Of a stretch of DNA of 64,000 nucleotides, positions 24,126 to 34,712 are shown piece by piece. Both the position numbers and the translations under genes were made by a program. Origin of the DNA: Oryzias latipes (lineage: Eukaryota; Chordata; Actinopteri; Beloniformes; Adrianichthyidae); assembly GCF_002234675.1 (NCBI RefSeq), contig NC_019876.2, forward strand, positions 18,049,354 through 18,113,353, read 5' to 3'. Numbering within the stretch: the first letter of the stretch is position 1; every line of letters begins with the position of its first letter. A model generated the notes under the pieces. It ran no database searches, was not told the DNA's origin, and worked only from the letters and a program-made list of their open reading frames with translations.

Positions 24126-24326
24126 AATAAATGGCTCGCTAATCTAGCAGTTTGAGCTTTTTGAAATAATGTAACTAACTTTATTTTTAGGAAAAATAAA
24201 CATATATTCCAATTACTTCTATTATCAACCCTGCAGTGGGGCAGGTGACCCCTGCATGACAACGTAAAGGAAGATCAAATAAAAGAACCGAGCTGTTTAC
24301 CTTTTTTTTAATTGAAGTTCTTTATT
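24126..24326. terminator. Facing poly(A) signals of dhrs4 and tinf2
   Basis: AATAAA occurs on the plus strand at 24126-24131, and again near 24276, for dhrs4. TTTATT at 24321-24326 gives AATAAA on the minus strand for tinf2. The two transcripts therefore end within about 200 bp of each other or overlap slightly. Use of each signal is inferred. Confidence 0.45.
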
Positions 24327-24640
24327 AGTTGATTAAATTAGATTTTGCATTTATAAATACATAAAAGCAGTGTGCTTCAAAGCATACATACAAAATACTT
24401 TCTGAATAAAACCACAAATAAACAGCAACATCAGGCTTATAATCTGTGGCATATCATGATTACAAACCACTTATTCAGATTAAATCTAATTTAAACTAAA
24501 CTGGGAGGTAATATAGGATAGCTGCAGGGACTTACTAATAGTAGCAGTTGGGATTTTTTAATGTGGAAGGCCTAAGAGTATTCAAATCAATTGAAGTCCA
24601 TTGAGACGTGTCTGCTGAGACTCCTGAAGGCAGTTTTCTT

Positions 24641-27600
24641 TCACCTGCGTCTGTTGCCAGACGACAAGTTTCTCCGGGTCGCTCCGGGTTTCCAGAACTC
24701 CCTGAGGGTGGGAACAAAGGTCCCATGTTTGGTCTTGTAGTAGCGCTTTGTAAACAGCTGGGGGAGACAAAGGCAATTAAAACAAATACATTTGAAATCA
24801 TGACAATATGAATCTCTTTTTAGAAAACGTGTTAGAACTGCCTAATGTCAAACTAAAACATTTTTCTTTCAAGAAAATATGTTTGGTTAAAACAAATGAA
24901 AAGAAGCAGAAAGAAAAAGAAAAGTAGTCAAATAATCAGAAAAGAAAATGATTAATAATCACGAGTAAAACGTGTATAACTAAAACGATAAAATCCTTTT
25001 TAAATACCCTTTTAAATTTCAAGTTTACTTTAAGTTTGATAAATTCTAATTTGTTTATAATGCAATTTGAAATTTTAATTTAGTTGCTATAAGTTTTATT
25101 TATTTTTACTAATCGTTGGTATGTTTAACAGTAAAGTGTTTAAAATTTATTTGTAAACTGAAGTCAATTTGACTAGATAATACCAATAATTTGTCTCTGT
25201 TAAAGTTTTCTTAACAAAATAATAAATATAGGGGTATAATATGTCATGAAAAAGGAGCGCACATACCCGGCCTTTAAAGTTCTTAATCCCTTCATCCTCA
25301 GAATCTGCTACGTAATCGTCGACTCCGAAAAGACCTGCCATCTCTAAACAAAGAGAAAAGAAGCTGTTAAAAAAAAAAAGAGTGAAATTTTTCCTCCTAT
25401 TCGTGGTTGTGCACCCGATGAAAATCATCACCTGTGTTCCTGCGCACCTGAGAGGCAGATCTCGATAAGTCAGGATGATTTCTATCAAAAGCAAAAAGAA
25501 AAATACGCAGAGCTGGTAAACTGAGCTAAAACTAAGGAGATTGGGTCAATGTTTGACAAAAACGCTCATTTCAACAGCAAAGTTTAAGTTTGAATTTTAG
25601 ACGTGTGTAGGCTCAAAACTGCAAAAACATTTGAAATGAATGCAGTGTTCCAATGTCTGTTTGTTTAAAAAGCCAACAAAAACAAAAGCTTTGAAAGAAA
25701 AATCAAGAAAATGAAGACTCAGAATGCAGCAGTTTTAAAGCTACAGACGGGTTTTTACTGGAAAAACATGACTTTGTGATGCACAGTGCAAACGTTCCGC
25801 CCATCTCCTTACTCTTTATCTTCCTGGCCAGGACATTCAGGCGTTTCGGGGCTCCTTGTTTGTTTCTTTATTGAGTTAGTCCTCCCCAAAAGCCTTCCTT
25901 CCACTCCAGATAAACTGTGGCCAGAAGAAGGCAGTTTTCTGATGTGAACTATGGGCTGCTTGCTTAAACAGGAGGCAAATGCAGATTGGATGGATGGATC
26001 TCCTGGTTGGTGAAGTCCTCGGATCCCGAGCTCGCTCATGCGGGCGATCAAGACTTCTCTGCTACACCCAGTGTCTCTTTCTTCTCCCTTTTCCTTGTCC
26101 TCATCTGCTCCCTGGTCTCTTTCCCTGTGCATGTACGTGCTTTCCCTCTTTTTCGCAGATCTGGAAACATTAAAAACCTCATCGTCATCCGAGTCACTTT
26201 CCGTTTTGTCCGCTTGCTTGCGTTTTCGTTTGGTGTTTTTATTCAGCGGGCTCCTCCCGTCCTCTTCTTGTCCTTGGTCATCGTTGGGTTTTAGTTTTTC
26301 TTTAAGCAAGGTGAATTTAGGGCTTTCTTTTGGACCCCGTTGTTTGTTTGCTGCATCTTTCGGCCCGGACCCCTCGTCGGCCTGCATGGACTTTTTTCTG
26401 GCTGAGATCATGGCTGGTACCTCCTCGTTTGAAATGAGCCCAATAACAGGTGTGATGAATGGAGTCGTGTCCGCCGGCTGCTGTCTTGACGGGTTGGAGG
26501 GAGATTTGCTCGATTCTGTTGATGGATTTGATGCAGTTCTTCCGGACGGGGGCAGAGAGAGAGAGGTCAGGATGGAGTCTCCCATGTTTGGAGGCAGGGA
26601 GGCTGTGAACAACAACAACAAAGAGATGGATCGTTTGAAACATTGAGAACTTATTCTATTGTAAGAGATAGCAAGATTGTTTTGCAAACCTGCTGACTCC
26701 AGATGACCGAGGCAGGATTGATGCTCAAGCAAGATTTTAAGGAGTTGGGGCTGCGTTGCTGCTTGAGCACATTCCTCCAAGACAGGGGGGGCATTACTGA
26801 GCCATGACACCGTCTAAAAAATTGCAATTGAGAGGACAGCCTTCTAAGTGTTAAACAGATCATTATTCGTTCTGTATTACCTTTAAAGATGTTCATGTCT
26901 GAATGAGAAAATTGTATTTTGGCAGTAAGGAGTTTTACTGCCCTAAACATCTGTAATCAGACTCCGTGGATTTCACAGATCACGGTTATTTTTAGTACGT
27001 AACTCCTGCAATAAAGGAGGGAACTCTGTACCGGTGAAAAGGTAATTCAGATATATGTGTAGCTGCAGCAGAAGACATAGAAATGTGTTTCTTTCATTAT
27101 TACTGGATGAGAAACAGACGTGGAGGACACAGCGCAGCGGATCAGTTTTGGCAAAAACTATGAGACGCTGTGATGAGCTGCAGCCCTCAAAGTCTCAGCG
27201 GGACGGGAGAGGATCCACTATTCATTGTTTTTTCTTTATAATGTATCGTATATTATTTCCTGACTTTTTGTCTTTAAAAATCACAGAGAGAGTTATTTTG
27301 GTCAATTTTTATTTCATAAATAGTGTTATTTATTTTATTAAAAGGATCATGCATGAAGTAATAAAACTTTATTATAGGGCTTTACAATAAAAAAAACATA
27401 AAAGAAGTTTAAAGTTTTAAAGAAAAAGACTTATTGTGACCCTCACAAGAAAACGTTTGGGGACCCGCGCTCTAGCATCCATATTGTGTTTGAAGATTTG
27501 TTGTTTTTCATTCCTACGATCATTCAAACATGAATGCAGCATTTCCCTAAGTTTAACACGAGGTTTATCAACCCGTTGGTGCAATTGGCTCTAAAATGAG

Positions 27601-30405
27601 AACAAAAGTTTGAACCTAAAAACTCTAAAATGCTCCGTTTTAAAATATAATTTTCAATCCAAATGTTCTCATCCAGATTCCATGTTGTTTCTTTCTCACT
27701 CCACGCATCTGCTCCTGGTCCAGCCCTTCTATCCAATTTTAGAACCCTATGCGAGTCAAAATATTTGCCCATCCCTGGTCTAAGCAGACGGCAGGCCTCT
27801 TGGCTTCTTCCCCAACAGCTTCTCTTGGTGAAAACGGCACTCAGATTCTTCAGAACTTTTAAGTCACTGGATGTCTTTCCTCCAGTTACTTGTTCGATTT
27901 TCTTCCAATAGCTGTCTGCTCTATCTGTGCCTCTGTAGTCCCGCATGGAAGTATCATAGATGTTCCAGTATTTCCTAACATTTTCAAGTAGGTTTTCATC
28001 ATCTGCAGAGTTAAAAAGACACCATTTTTGGATCGAGTTTGCTCTGCCATTACATCTTCAAATTAAATAAGTGATAGACTATAATACTGATATACCAATA
28101 GGTTAAATGGCGCGATATGCAGGTGAATGGCATAAAATTCATCAGCTTATGTCACATTTTGCAGTGAGTGGGTCGATTCCCTTCCCATGGCATTGAGACC
28201 AATGAGACCTGAGCGATTGCAAATTATTATGAAGTTTAACCCGGGCATAAGGATTTTTTTTTTGGACAGAGAATTAAATGAATAGCTACTGAAGAGACTT
28301 TTAAAATAGATCAAAAGTTGATCGGAGTCAGTCTTTAACAACAAACACGCTGAATGTTTGAAGAATTTACCCATTTACAGGAGTGCAGAATCTTTTAACT
28401 GTGAATAAAATTGGTAAATCAAATAATAAAAAGAGTAAAAATAAATAAATGAATTAAAAAAACCTGAGTGAGGTTGGGAACAGGAAGCAGCTGGTCCAGT
28501 CGAATCAGAAACTCCCAAAGCAGTTTCTCCAGCTCTTTGTCAAAGTTTGGGCCATATTCTACTGGAAACTGTTCCTTTGAGAGAAAACACAAAAATCTTT
28601 TCAAAGCACGATCCTGAACAGAGAGGGGAACCAGTGACTGTTAAAGCGCTTTGGGTCGCTTTAAAGGAGATATACTCACTCTGAAGAAACGTTCCCTCTC
28701 CACAGAGTCTTTCAGGATTGTGTGTACGAAGGAATGGAAGTTCTCCACGGATTTCAGAATTTTCACGTCGTTTTTCTGAGACAAAAAAACAGAACGTATT
28801 CCAACTGCTTTGGAAAATGTCTGCTAATAAATAACACGCACACATCAAACTGTTCTAAAGCTCAAAGAATAGTGTTGTCATGTGGTTAACAGACGCCCTC
28901 ATTTCTTGTGCTTCATCTTTAATATTTTTAGCGTTTCTCATTTGCCCACTTATGAAAAAACATTCTTTTAAAACCCTTTTTCTTTAATACGTTGGGGAAA
29001 ATGAATGTTTTGCGTACACATTATTGATTAATGCTAAAGACATTTTGAGTTTTTGTATTATAAATATGCATCGTTTGACACACAACTCGCATTAAGTTAG
29101 AGATATTATGAAAAACTCAGGGGATGTTGTAAACACAGCATTTGTTTCACTTCAGATTTTCCGGATAGATGTTAAGATATTGGGGTGATTAAACACACCT
29201 CACTTAATGTTTTTACAGTGTAACTCATTCATTGTGGAGCAAAATGAAAAAAACTTTTCAATGTGGCATTAATTTCAGTTGATTTTGCCAGTGAGTTATT
29301 CAAAGTCCATCCTTCAAACAGCCAGGAAGACATAAAATCACTTAATGGACGAGAAGCGCCACCTGGCCATACCGCGCCTTCAGGTTGGTAGTAGGCTGCC
29401 AGATGTTTCAAGTGAACTTGATGTCTCAAAATGTCATAAGCAGACTTGCATCAAGACACAGGACTACGGGCAGAATTTGTGACAGACCCAAAGTGGAGCC
29501 CTGGCTTGAAATATTTAATCAGAATTCAGGCCATATAGGTAAAGCACTCGTGCAAATCCCTTACATATTGTGTGCAGTTAAATGGGTCAACGGCAATGAC
29601 AGTATTCCTTTTTTACATTTAGGAAATCTTTAAGAAAGTAATGAAATTATTAAGATTGAGTGAAATCACAGATGTCATCTTTAACTGTTATTAGAGCCAA
29701 AGCTGTTTGTTCAGTCAACCTCAGTGTCAGTTTACCATAAAAGCGGCAGAAGATAACGGGGCTTCAGGAGGACGAATCCTTTCCAGATGTTGTGAAATTA
29801 TTTGGACATCAGGCTGTGTGCGGCACAATTCCAAGATTAACTAGAAAAAAAAGAAAACAGTTTTCTTTGTTTGTTTTGTTTAAGTGGATGACTGGCAGCT
29901 GTCAACAAGAGAATAAAACCTTCTCTTGACACTCACCCGGGCTCTCAGCCCCAGGGCCAGCTTGCCCTGGTGTCTGACAGTCAGCAGCTTCGGGACGGTC
30001 TGGCAGGCTGACGTCACAAACTCCTCCACGACGCCATACTGCATGACGTCCCTCTGCTTCAGCACCTTCCAGAGCGCGGCGGACACCAGGCGGACCGGCG
30101 GGGCCAGCAGCTGAAGGGCTGCGAAGGGGAGGCTGGCATCTGCACGCGATTCGACGGTTTAAAATGTCAACAAACGCCCGAGGAGCGTCATAGGTCAAAA
30201 CATCATGGCGGCGGTTTTACTTAGGGAGGACAATTACATAGTTTGGGGAAATAACACCGCAAAAATAGCATATTTTGCATAGGTTGTTTTAATTAGGCTA
30301 AACTTAGTTTTAACTGAGCTTATCAACACTATATGTCAAAAAACTTTCACAAAACATAAAATATCAGTAACACTTACCTTTCTCTTTTGGCTTGTTTATG
30401 GCCAT
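24641..30405 (-). CDS. tinf2: TIN2, TERF1-interacting nuclear factor 2 (shelterin)
   Basis: TIN2 bridges TRF1, TRF2 and TPP1 in the telomere-protecting shelterin complex. Ten exons join in frame: 30378-30405, 29937-30139, 29736-29840, 28680-28775, 28464-28574, 26690-26813, 25813-26602, 25432-25481, 25267-25343, 24641-24757, giving about 566 residues (human long form 451 from memory). The N-terminal TRFH-like domain covers roughly residues 10-220; LLWEFLIRLDQLLPVPNLTQ parallels human [20 protein letters not shown]. A long polar middle region (790-bp exon) follows, containing PKFTLLKEKLKP, a possible but unproven F-x-L-x-P-type TRF1-binding site. The C-terminus reads YYKTKHGTFVPTLREFW, matching the conserved human end YQKTKFDTLIPTLCEYL. 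The 50-bp exon was placed because it is the only one restoring frame between its neighbours. Divergent from cideb, convergent with dhrs4. Confidence 0.88.
27460..27790 (-). repeat. hAT-MITE-like segment in a tinf2 intron
   Basis: On the minus strand the text CAGGGATGGGCAAATATTTT followed by GACTCGCATAGGG resembles the left end of a common fish non-autonomous hAT family (CAGGGGTGGGCAAA..., from memory). At the other side, around 27460-27475, gtttggggacccgcgctc is a plausible partner end. The interior is decayed. Confidence 0.35.
27785..28052 (-). pseudogene. MADF-domain exon fragment, probably transposon-derived
   Basis: Inside a tinf2 intron, and on the same strand as tinf2, an open frame begins after a good acceptor (pyrimidine tract then CAG at about 28005). 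It encodes ENLLENVRKYWNIYDTSMRD, then YRGTDRADSYWKKIEQVTG. The spacing of W, Y and L residues matches the MADF/Adf1 DNA-binding domain. A short ATG-led segment (MAEQTRSKNG) lies just upstream but in another frame unless spliced. The frame runs on into the hAT-like repeat, so the domain is not followed by a plausible protein. MADF proteins accompany transposases in some fish DNA transposons, so a relic of such an element is the likeliest source. A small host gene cannot be excluded. Confidence 0.5.
28150..28334 (-). mobile_element. Family K transposon, one end only
   Basis: The right edge GATCGGAGTCAGTCT followed by TTAA (28335-28338) and the adjacent aaaatagatcaaaagttgatc match the coding-strand 5' end of other K copies. 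The rest is lost. It lies about 0.1 kb from the MADF exon in the same intron, in an orientation that could place that exon downstream of the K end. Confidence 0.55.
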
Positions 30406-31420
30406 TGTGTTGTGCGTTATGAACTAACGAAAACGTTACGTTAGAAAATATAGGTTGGCTTAGCGACTCCAAAAAAAATCGACATAAACAATCAGCATAC
30501 ACAAAGTTGATTCCGAGACTATCTGTATAATAAAATCGGAAAGTGCTTTTTGTTATCTCCAGCTGAGCGGTACAACACAAGCTATGCCTGACCCCGTCAA
30601 AATTCGGTTTCTCAACTTCCCGCCTTCTTTGAGAAGACAATGTCCGCTTCAAAACATGGCTTGAATGCCACAGACGGGCGGTGCTTTGGGGCAATGGCTC
30701 TTTCCTCAACGCGAATAAGCTCCACTCAAGCGGGTTTTCGCATGATTTAATCAAACGCATTCCAAATATGTTTCCGGATGTGACGTCATCGGTCAAGCCC
30801 ATATTTAATGCCCAACCTTTAAAAAACAAAAATAATAAACAATAAATTTAAAAAGAATAAAATAATAAAAACAAGAACAATATCAAGTTTTATGTTATTT
30901 TATGTATTCTGAAATATTTTATATAATTAGTATTAAAACAATTTTTATGATTATAACTAAACCAATCAAAATATTTAAGAAAAACTAAAGTTGAATGTAA
31001 ATTAGTATGTTTTTATACTTTTCAAATTAAACTTGGTTGTTGTCACTAAGATGATGATGATTTAAAACCAGCAAAAGTGATTTAGTACATAAGAGGATTT
31101 GTGCTAGAGGGAGACCAAATTTAAAGCATGTTAATGTGAGATGTTCAAATGTTGTTTTATAATCAGACTCAAACAAAACTCATCAGCTTCTCCTTTCATT
31201 TATGAGCCCAAGAATTGATTAATCAGCTTGAATTTAACTTGAGCACTGATACAGTCATTATGAACTTTGCTCTGTTCTCCTTTAGATCTGCATTATCTCC
31301 TCATCAAGAACAAAGTCCAGTTTGTGTCACACAGTATTTGTCCCACACCAATATTTTGTCCCAAACAAAACACCCAGAAAAGACAAGGGAGCAGAAGGGG
31401 AGAGCAAAAGACTGGCAAAT
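30406..31420. promoter_or_regulatory. Divergent tinf2/cideb intergenic region
   Basis: About 1 kb lies between the tinf2 start codon (minus) and the cideb start codon (plus). The tinf2-proximal 400 bp (30406-30800) is more GC-rich, followed by an AT-rich stretch to 31060. Around 31215-31290 a possible 5' UTR splice acceptor (ctcctttag) precedes the cideb coding exon. No other gene was found. Confidence 0.4.
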
Positions 31421-34123
31421 ATGGAAACCACGTCTTCATTGATCAAGTAAGTTATACATGTTTGTTTTTTTAATCATCGTTACTCTTTTTTTTAAATAAG
31501 AAACACAGCAAAGAATAAGTTAGAAGATGAAGGATACAAAAAGGAATTAAAGGTTTAAGGTTGAAGTCTAGCTGACAATTGAAATAGTATAACCCAATTC
31601 AACATATCTCATATAAAAAAGGCAACTTTGGAACTGATAACAGAATTTTAGAAAAACTCTAGATACAAATTTCTGGAATGCTGAAAAGTCCTTACCGAGA
31701 AGGAGGGTCTAAGGGCAGGGATGCCCAGTTTAGTGTAGTTTGTTTAGTTTAGTTTAGCCATTTCCTACTGAATTCTATGACTTCATGCTCTTTATTATTC
31801 ATGTTTATTAAAGAAATACCGGTATGAAGCCCATTGAGATGACTGTTGTTGTAATATTGGGTTATATAAATAAAACTGAATTGCCGGTTTGTCATTAGAT
31901 CTGTAACCAGGCGAGTGTGGTCCCCACCGCAGCGGCCTTTCAGAGTGTGCTGCCAGAGGAGGGAAACTAAGAAGGGTGTCACGGCTGGAACCCTTGAGGA
32001 GCTAAAGGAGAAGGTGGGAGAAGCCTCAAATGATAAATCATGGGGAAAACTTTTCTTTTACTTATCTTAGTACAAAAAGACCAACATGTGAAAGAATTGG
32101 GATAATGAATCTTACATGAAATGGGAAAATAGAAATCCCATTTTCTTCTGTTTATGGCTGCACTCACTATGTTGTAAAGCTAAAGGAAATACATCATGCA
32201 ATAATACTTTTTATTGAGTATTTAACAATGGAAATATTAAAATGTGTAAATCCTATCATGTCAAATTTGTTATTGGAAAAGGAAAATTTACTTTTTAGTG
32301 AGTGGTGCTTTAAAAACAATATCAGATTGAATATTCTTTATTTCTTTGACGGAAAAATATTTTGTGTTGATTAAAAAAAAACATCTTTATTGCGAGTAAC
32401 TTTTTTTTATCTTGAAATCACCATTTCACAAAAAATACATGATTCCAGTGGCATAGACTCTTTTTGTTAGATGTTTTATGTTCATTAATATGTTTTTCTG
32501 AAGGAAGGAAAACCAAATAGAATAGAAAATAGAGTAAAAGTGGTATTCATTTTGTCTCAATAGAGTCAAAAATCCCCCAAAGGGAAATAGTCCTGGAGTT
32601 ATGAAGCTTATTCTGACTTTATTTAGGTGTTTCAGTTTGACAAAATACCATTATTTTAGGCCGTAAAGGATTAGTGCAGGTCTTATCTGTTGAAGCATCA
32701 GTAAAGTTTATCCATAAAATACGTTTTATGAAACTTTTACATTTACTGCAATGTAATACATTTTTATGACTGCTGATCTGCTCGATTGTGTCAATATGAA
32801 GACTAAAATTTGAAATATTGGTTGAAAAAGTTGCAGCAGCTACTGGAAAACGTTAGATAAAGTTTTACTTGATTTTTTAGGGCATGAATTTTTAGGGTAT
32901 GAATGCTCTGTTTTAGTGTTGTGTTGCACGACTAAAGCATAAATGTCAACAACATGTGTAATAAATGATTGTATTTTTTCCACCAAAAGGCTTGCCAGGC
33001 TTTGCTGATGTCACTGTCAGCATTATCTCTGTGTCTGGTTTGTGAGGAGGACGGTACAGAGGTGGACTCTGATGAGTTCCTCATGACCTTACCTGACAAC
33101 ATCATGCTCATGGTGCTGCGGCCGGGACAGACATGGAGCCCACAGGCAGTATGTTAGATGAAAACCTTCTTTTTATTGCCTGTTTCATGTTAGAAACATT
33201 AAAGGCCTTCATTACTATTGTTTTCCCAGGGTTCTGTTGTGCTCAAAGACCAAAACAAACCTCGGACCGGAAGAGACATAGCCCGAGTCACCTTTGACCT
33301 CTATAGGATAAGCCCCAAAGATGTGTTTGGTTCCCTGAATGTGAAGGCTACATTTCAAGGCCTGTACAGTGTGAGCGCTGACTTCCAGTGTCTGGGGCCC
33401 AAGAAAGTTCTCAGGTGAGCTAAAGGAAAGAAACAAGAAACATGGGGAGGGGGGGAATTAACCTTTAAGTTTTTTTTTTAAGATGCACAATGGCGCAGTG
33501 GTTAATGCTCTTACCCTGGTTCAAATTTCAGTTGGGACCTTTCTGTTTTACATGTTCTCCATGTTCATGTGTGGGGTTTTTCTGGGCACTCCGACTTCCT
33601 TCCACAGTACAAAAACATGCTTCACAGGGTTTTTGGTTTCCATAAATTGCCTCTTTGTGTACAGAGAGTGAGACTGTATGGCCCTGCAACAGGTTGGGAA
33701 CCTGTTCAGGGTGTACCCCAAAAGTAGCTGGGATAGGCTTCAGCAACGCCATGACCCTGAAAGAGATTCAGCAGGTTCTGAAGTTGGATAGATGGAAGTT
33801 TTCCACATTTTTTACCCATTCTGCAATTTTTACAGTGGAAAAGTTTTGTTTAATAAAAGTACTTTTGATAAAACTAAAAATAAAAAAAACAATAAGAAGT
33901 CTTTTATTCCCTCTGTCAGTAAAAAAACAAAAACCCACATAAGTCTGTCTTGACTTGCATTTGTTTTGGTTTTGTTTCCAGGGAGATGCTGCGTGTGGCT
34001 TCCACCCTCCTTCAAGCTGCAGGACACTTACTTATCACGACAGCGTCTATGATCCGTCGCATCATTGAGGGGACTGAGCTTTGGCAGCCGCAGAGAGCCG
34101 AGTACACGGCCAAATGGAACTGA
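31421..34123 (+). CDS. cideb: CIDEB, cell death-inducing DFFA-like effector b
   Basis: CIDE proteins act at lipid droplets and the ER. CIDEB promotes VLDL lipidation and droplet fusion in mammalian liver. Five exons join in frame: 31421-31446, 31899-32013, 32990-33148, 33230-33414, 33982-34123, giving 208 residues (human 219 from memory). The CIDE-N domain covers roughly 14-95 (RRVWSPPQRPFRVC, EEDGTEVDSDEF, DNIMLMVLRPGQTWSP). The CIDE-C domain covers roughly 110-205 (IARVTFDLYRISPKDVFGSL, NVKATFQGLYSVSADFQCLG). Both align along their length with human CIDEB. The start is the ATG giving a short leader METTSSLIK before the conserved block; the mammalian leader is longer, so the extreme N-terminus is less certain. 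A SINE lies in the last intron and a poly(A) signal at 34343-34348. Confidence 0.92.
33482..33797 (+). mobile_element. tRNA-type SINE of fishes
   Basis: The head atggcgcagtggttaatgct is a B-box-like tRNA-derived start. The body contains tgttctccatgttcatgtgt, cttccacagtacaaaaacatgc, and a tail ctgggataggcttcagcaac...ccctgaaagagattcagcag...gatagatgg. All are hallmarks of a very common teleost SINE whose 3' end is LINE-related. It is moderately diverged and lies in sense orientation in the last cideb intron. Confidence 0.8.
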
Positions 34124-34342
34124 CAACACTGTCTTTCATGACTTTTAAAAATCCAGGCCTGATATCGTGTACCAAAAGGTAAAAGATATATATTTGTGTT
34201 AAACCCTTTAGTATCTGTGTGTAAAGCAGAAAATTTGCTTCCTACCTTGCAGTACTTCTTTGATAACGCAGTTACAACGAATGTATTCATTCCTTAGCTG
34301 ATATAGTATGCAAAACATTTGCCTCCAAATTGTTTAATCAAG

Positions 34343-34599
34343 AATAAACTTTTCTTTTGCTGCAAAAAGTCCACTTTTATCATTTTTGTGCATTAATTTT
34401 ACAGAACAGTCCTCCAGTTTTTCTGATCTTTGTAAGACCTACTCCAATGAGTTATGGGTGACAAGAATGGGGGGCGGGGTTGCTACGTGCCAACTATCCT
34501 GGTCACAATTTAGAGGCGAAATTTCAAACTATTCATGTCTTCAAAAAAGAGAAATCACTCATTAACTCATGTCTGAACCAACAATGAAATTCCTTTATT
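34343..34599. terminator. Facing poly(A) signals of cideb and homez, with a K fragment between
   Basis: AATAAA at 34343-34348 (plus) suits cideb. TTTATT at 34594-34599 (AATAAA on minus) suits homez. Between them, 34430-34525 is a remnant of family K (agacctactccaat, then a jump to ggggcggggttgctacgtgc), so a transposon fragment sits exactly between the two 3' ends. Confidence 0.5.
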
Positions 34600-34712
34600 T
34601 CAACCACAGATACATTTTTCTAACAAAAGGGTAAATAAAATGTATTTAGAAATTCAAAAGAAACATTTTTTCCACTAGAACAAATATCAACATTGTAGCT
34701 TAACAGATGCCT

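Noticed and set aside
25986-26646. Plus-strand frames of 102-202 codons opposite tinf2
   Set aside because: They are antisense to the large tinf2 exon, which has the family match and fitting splice sites.
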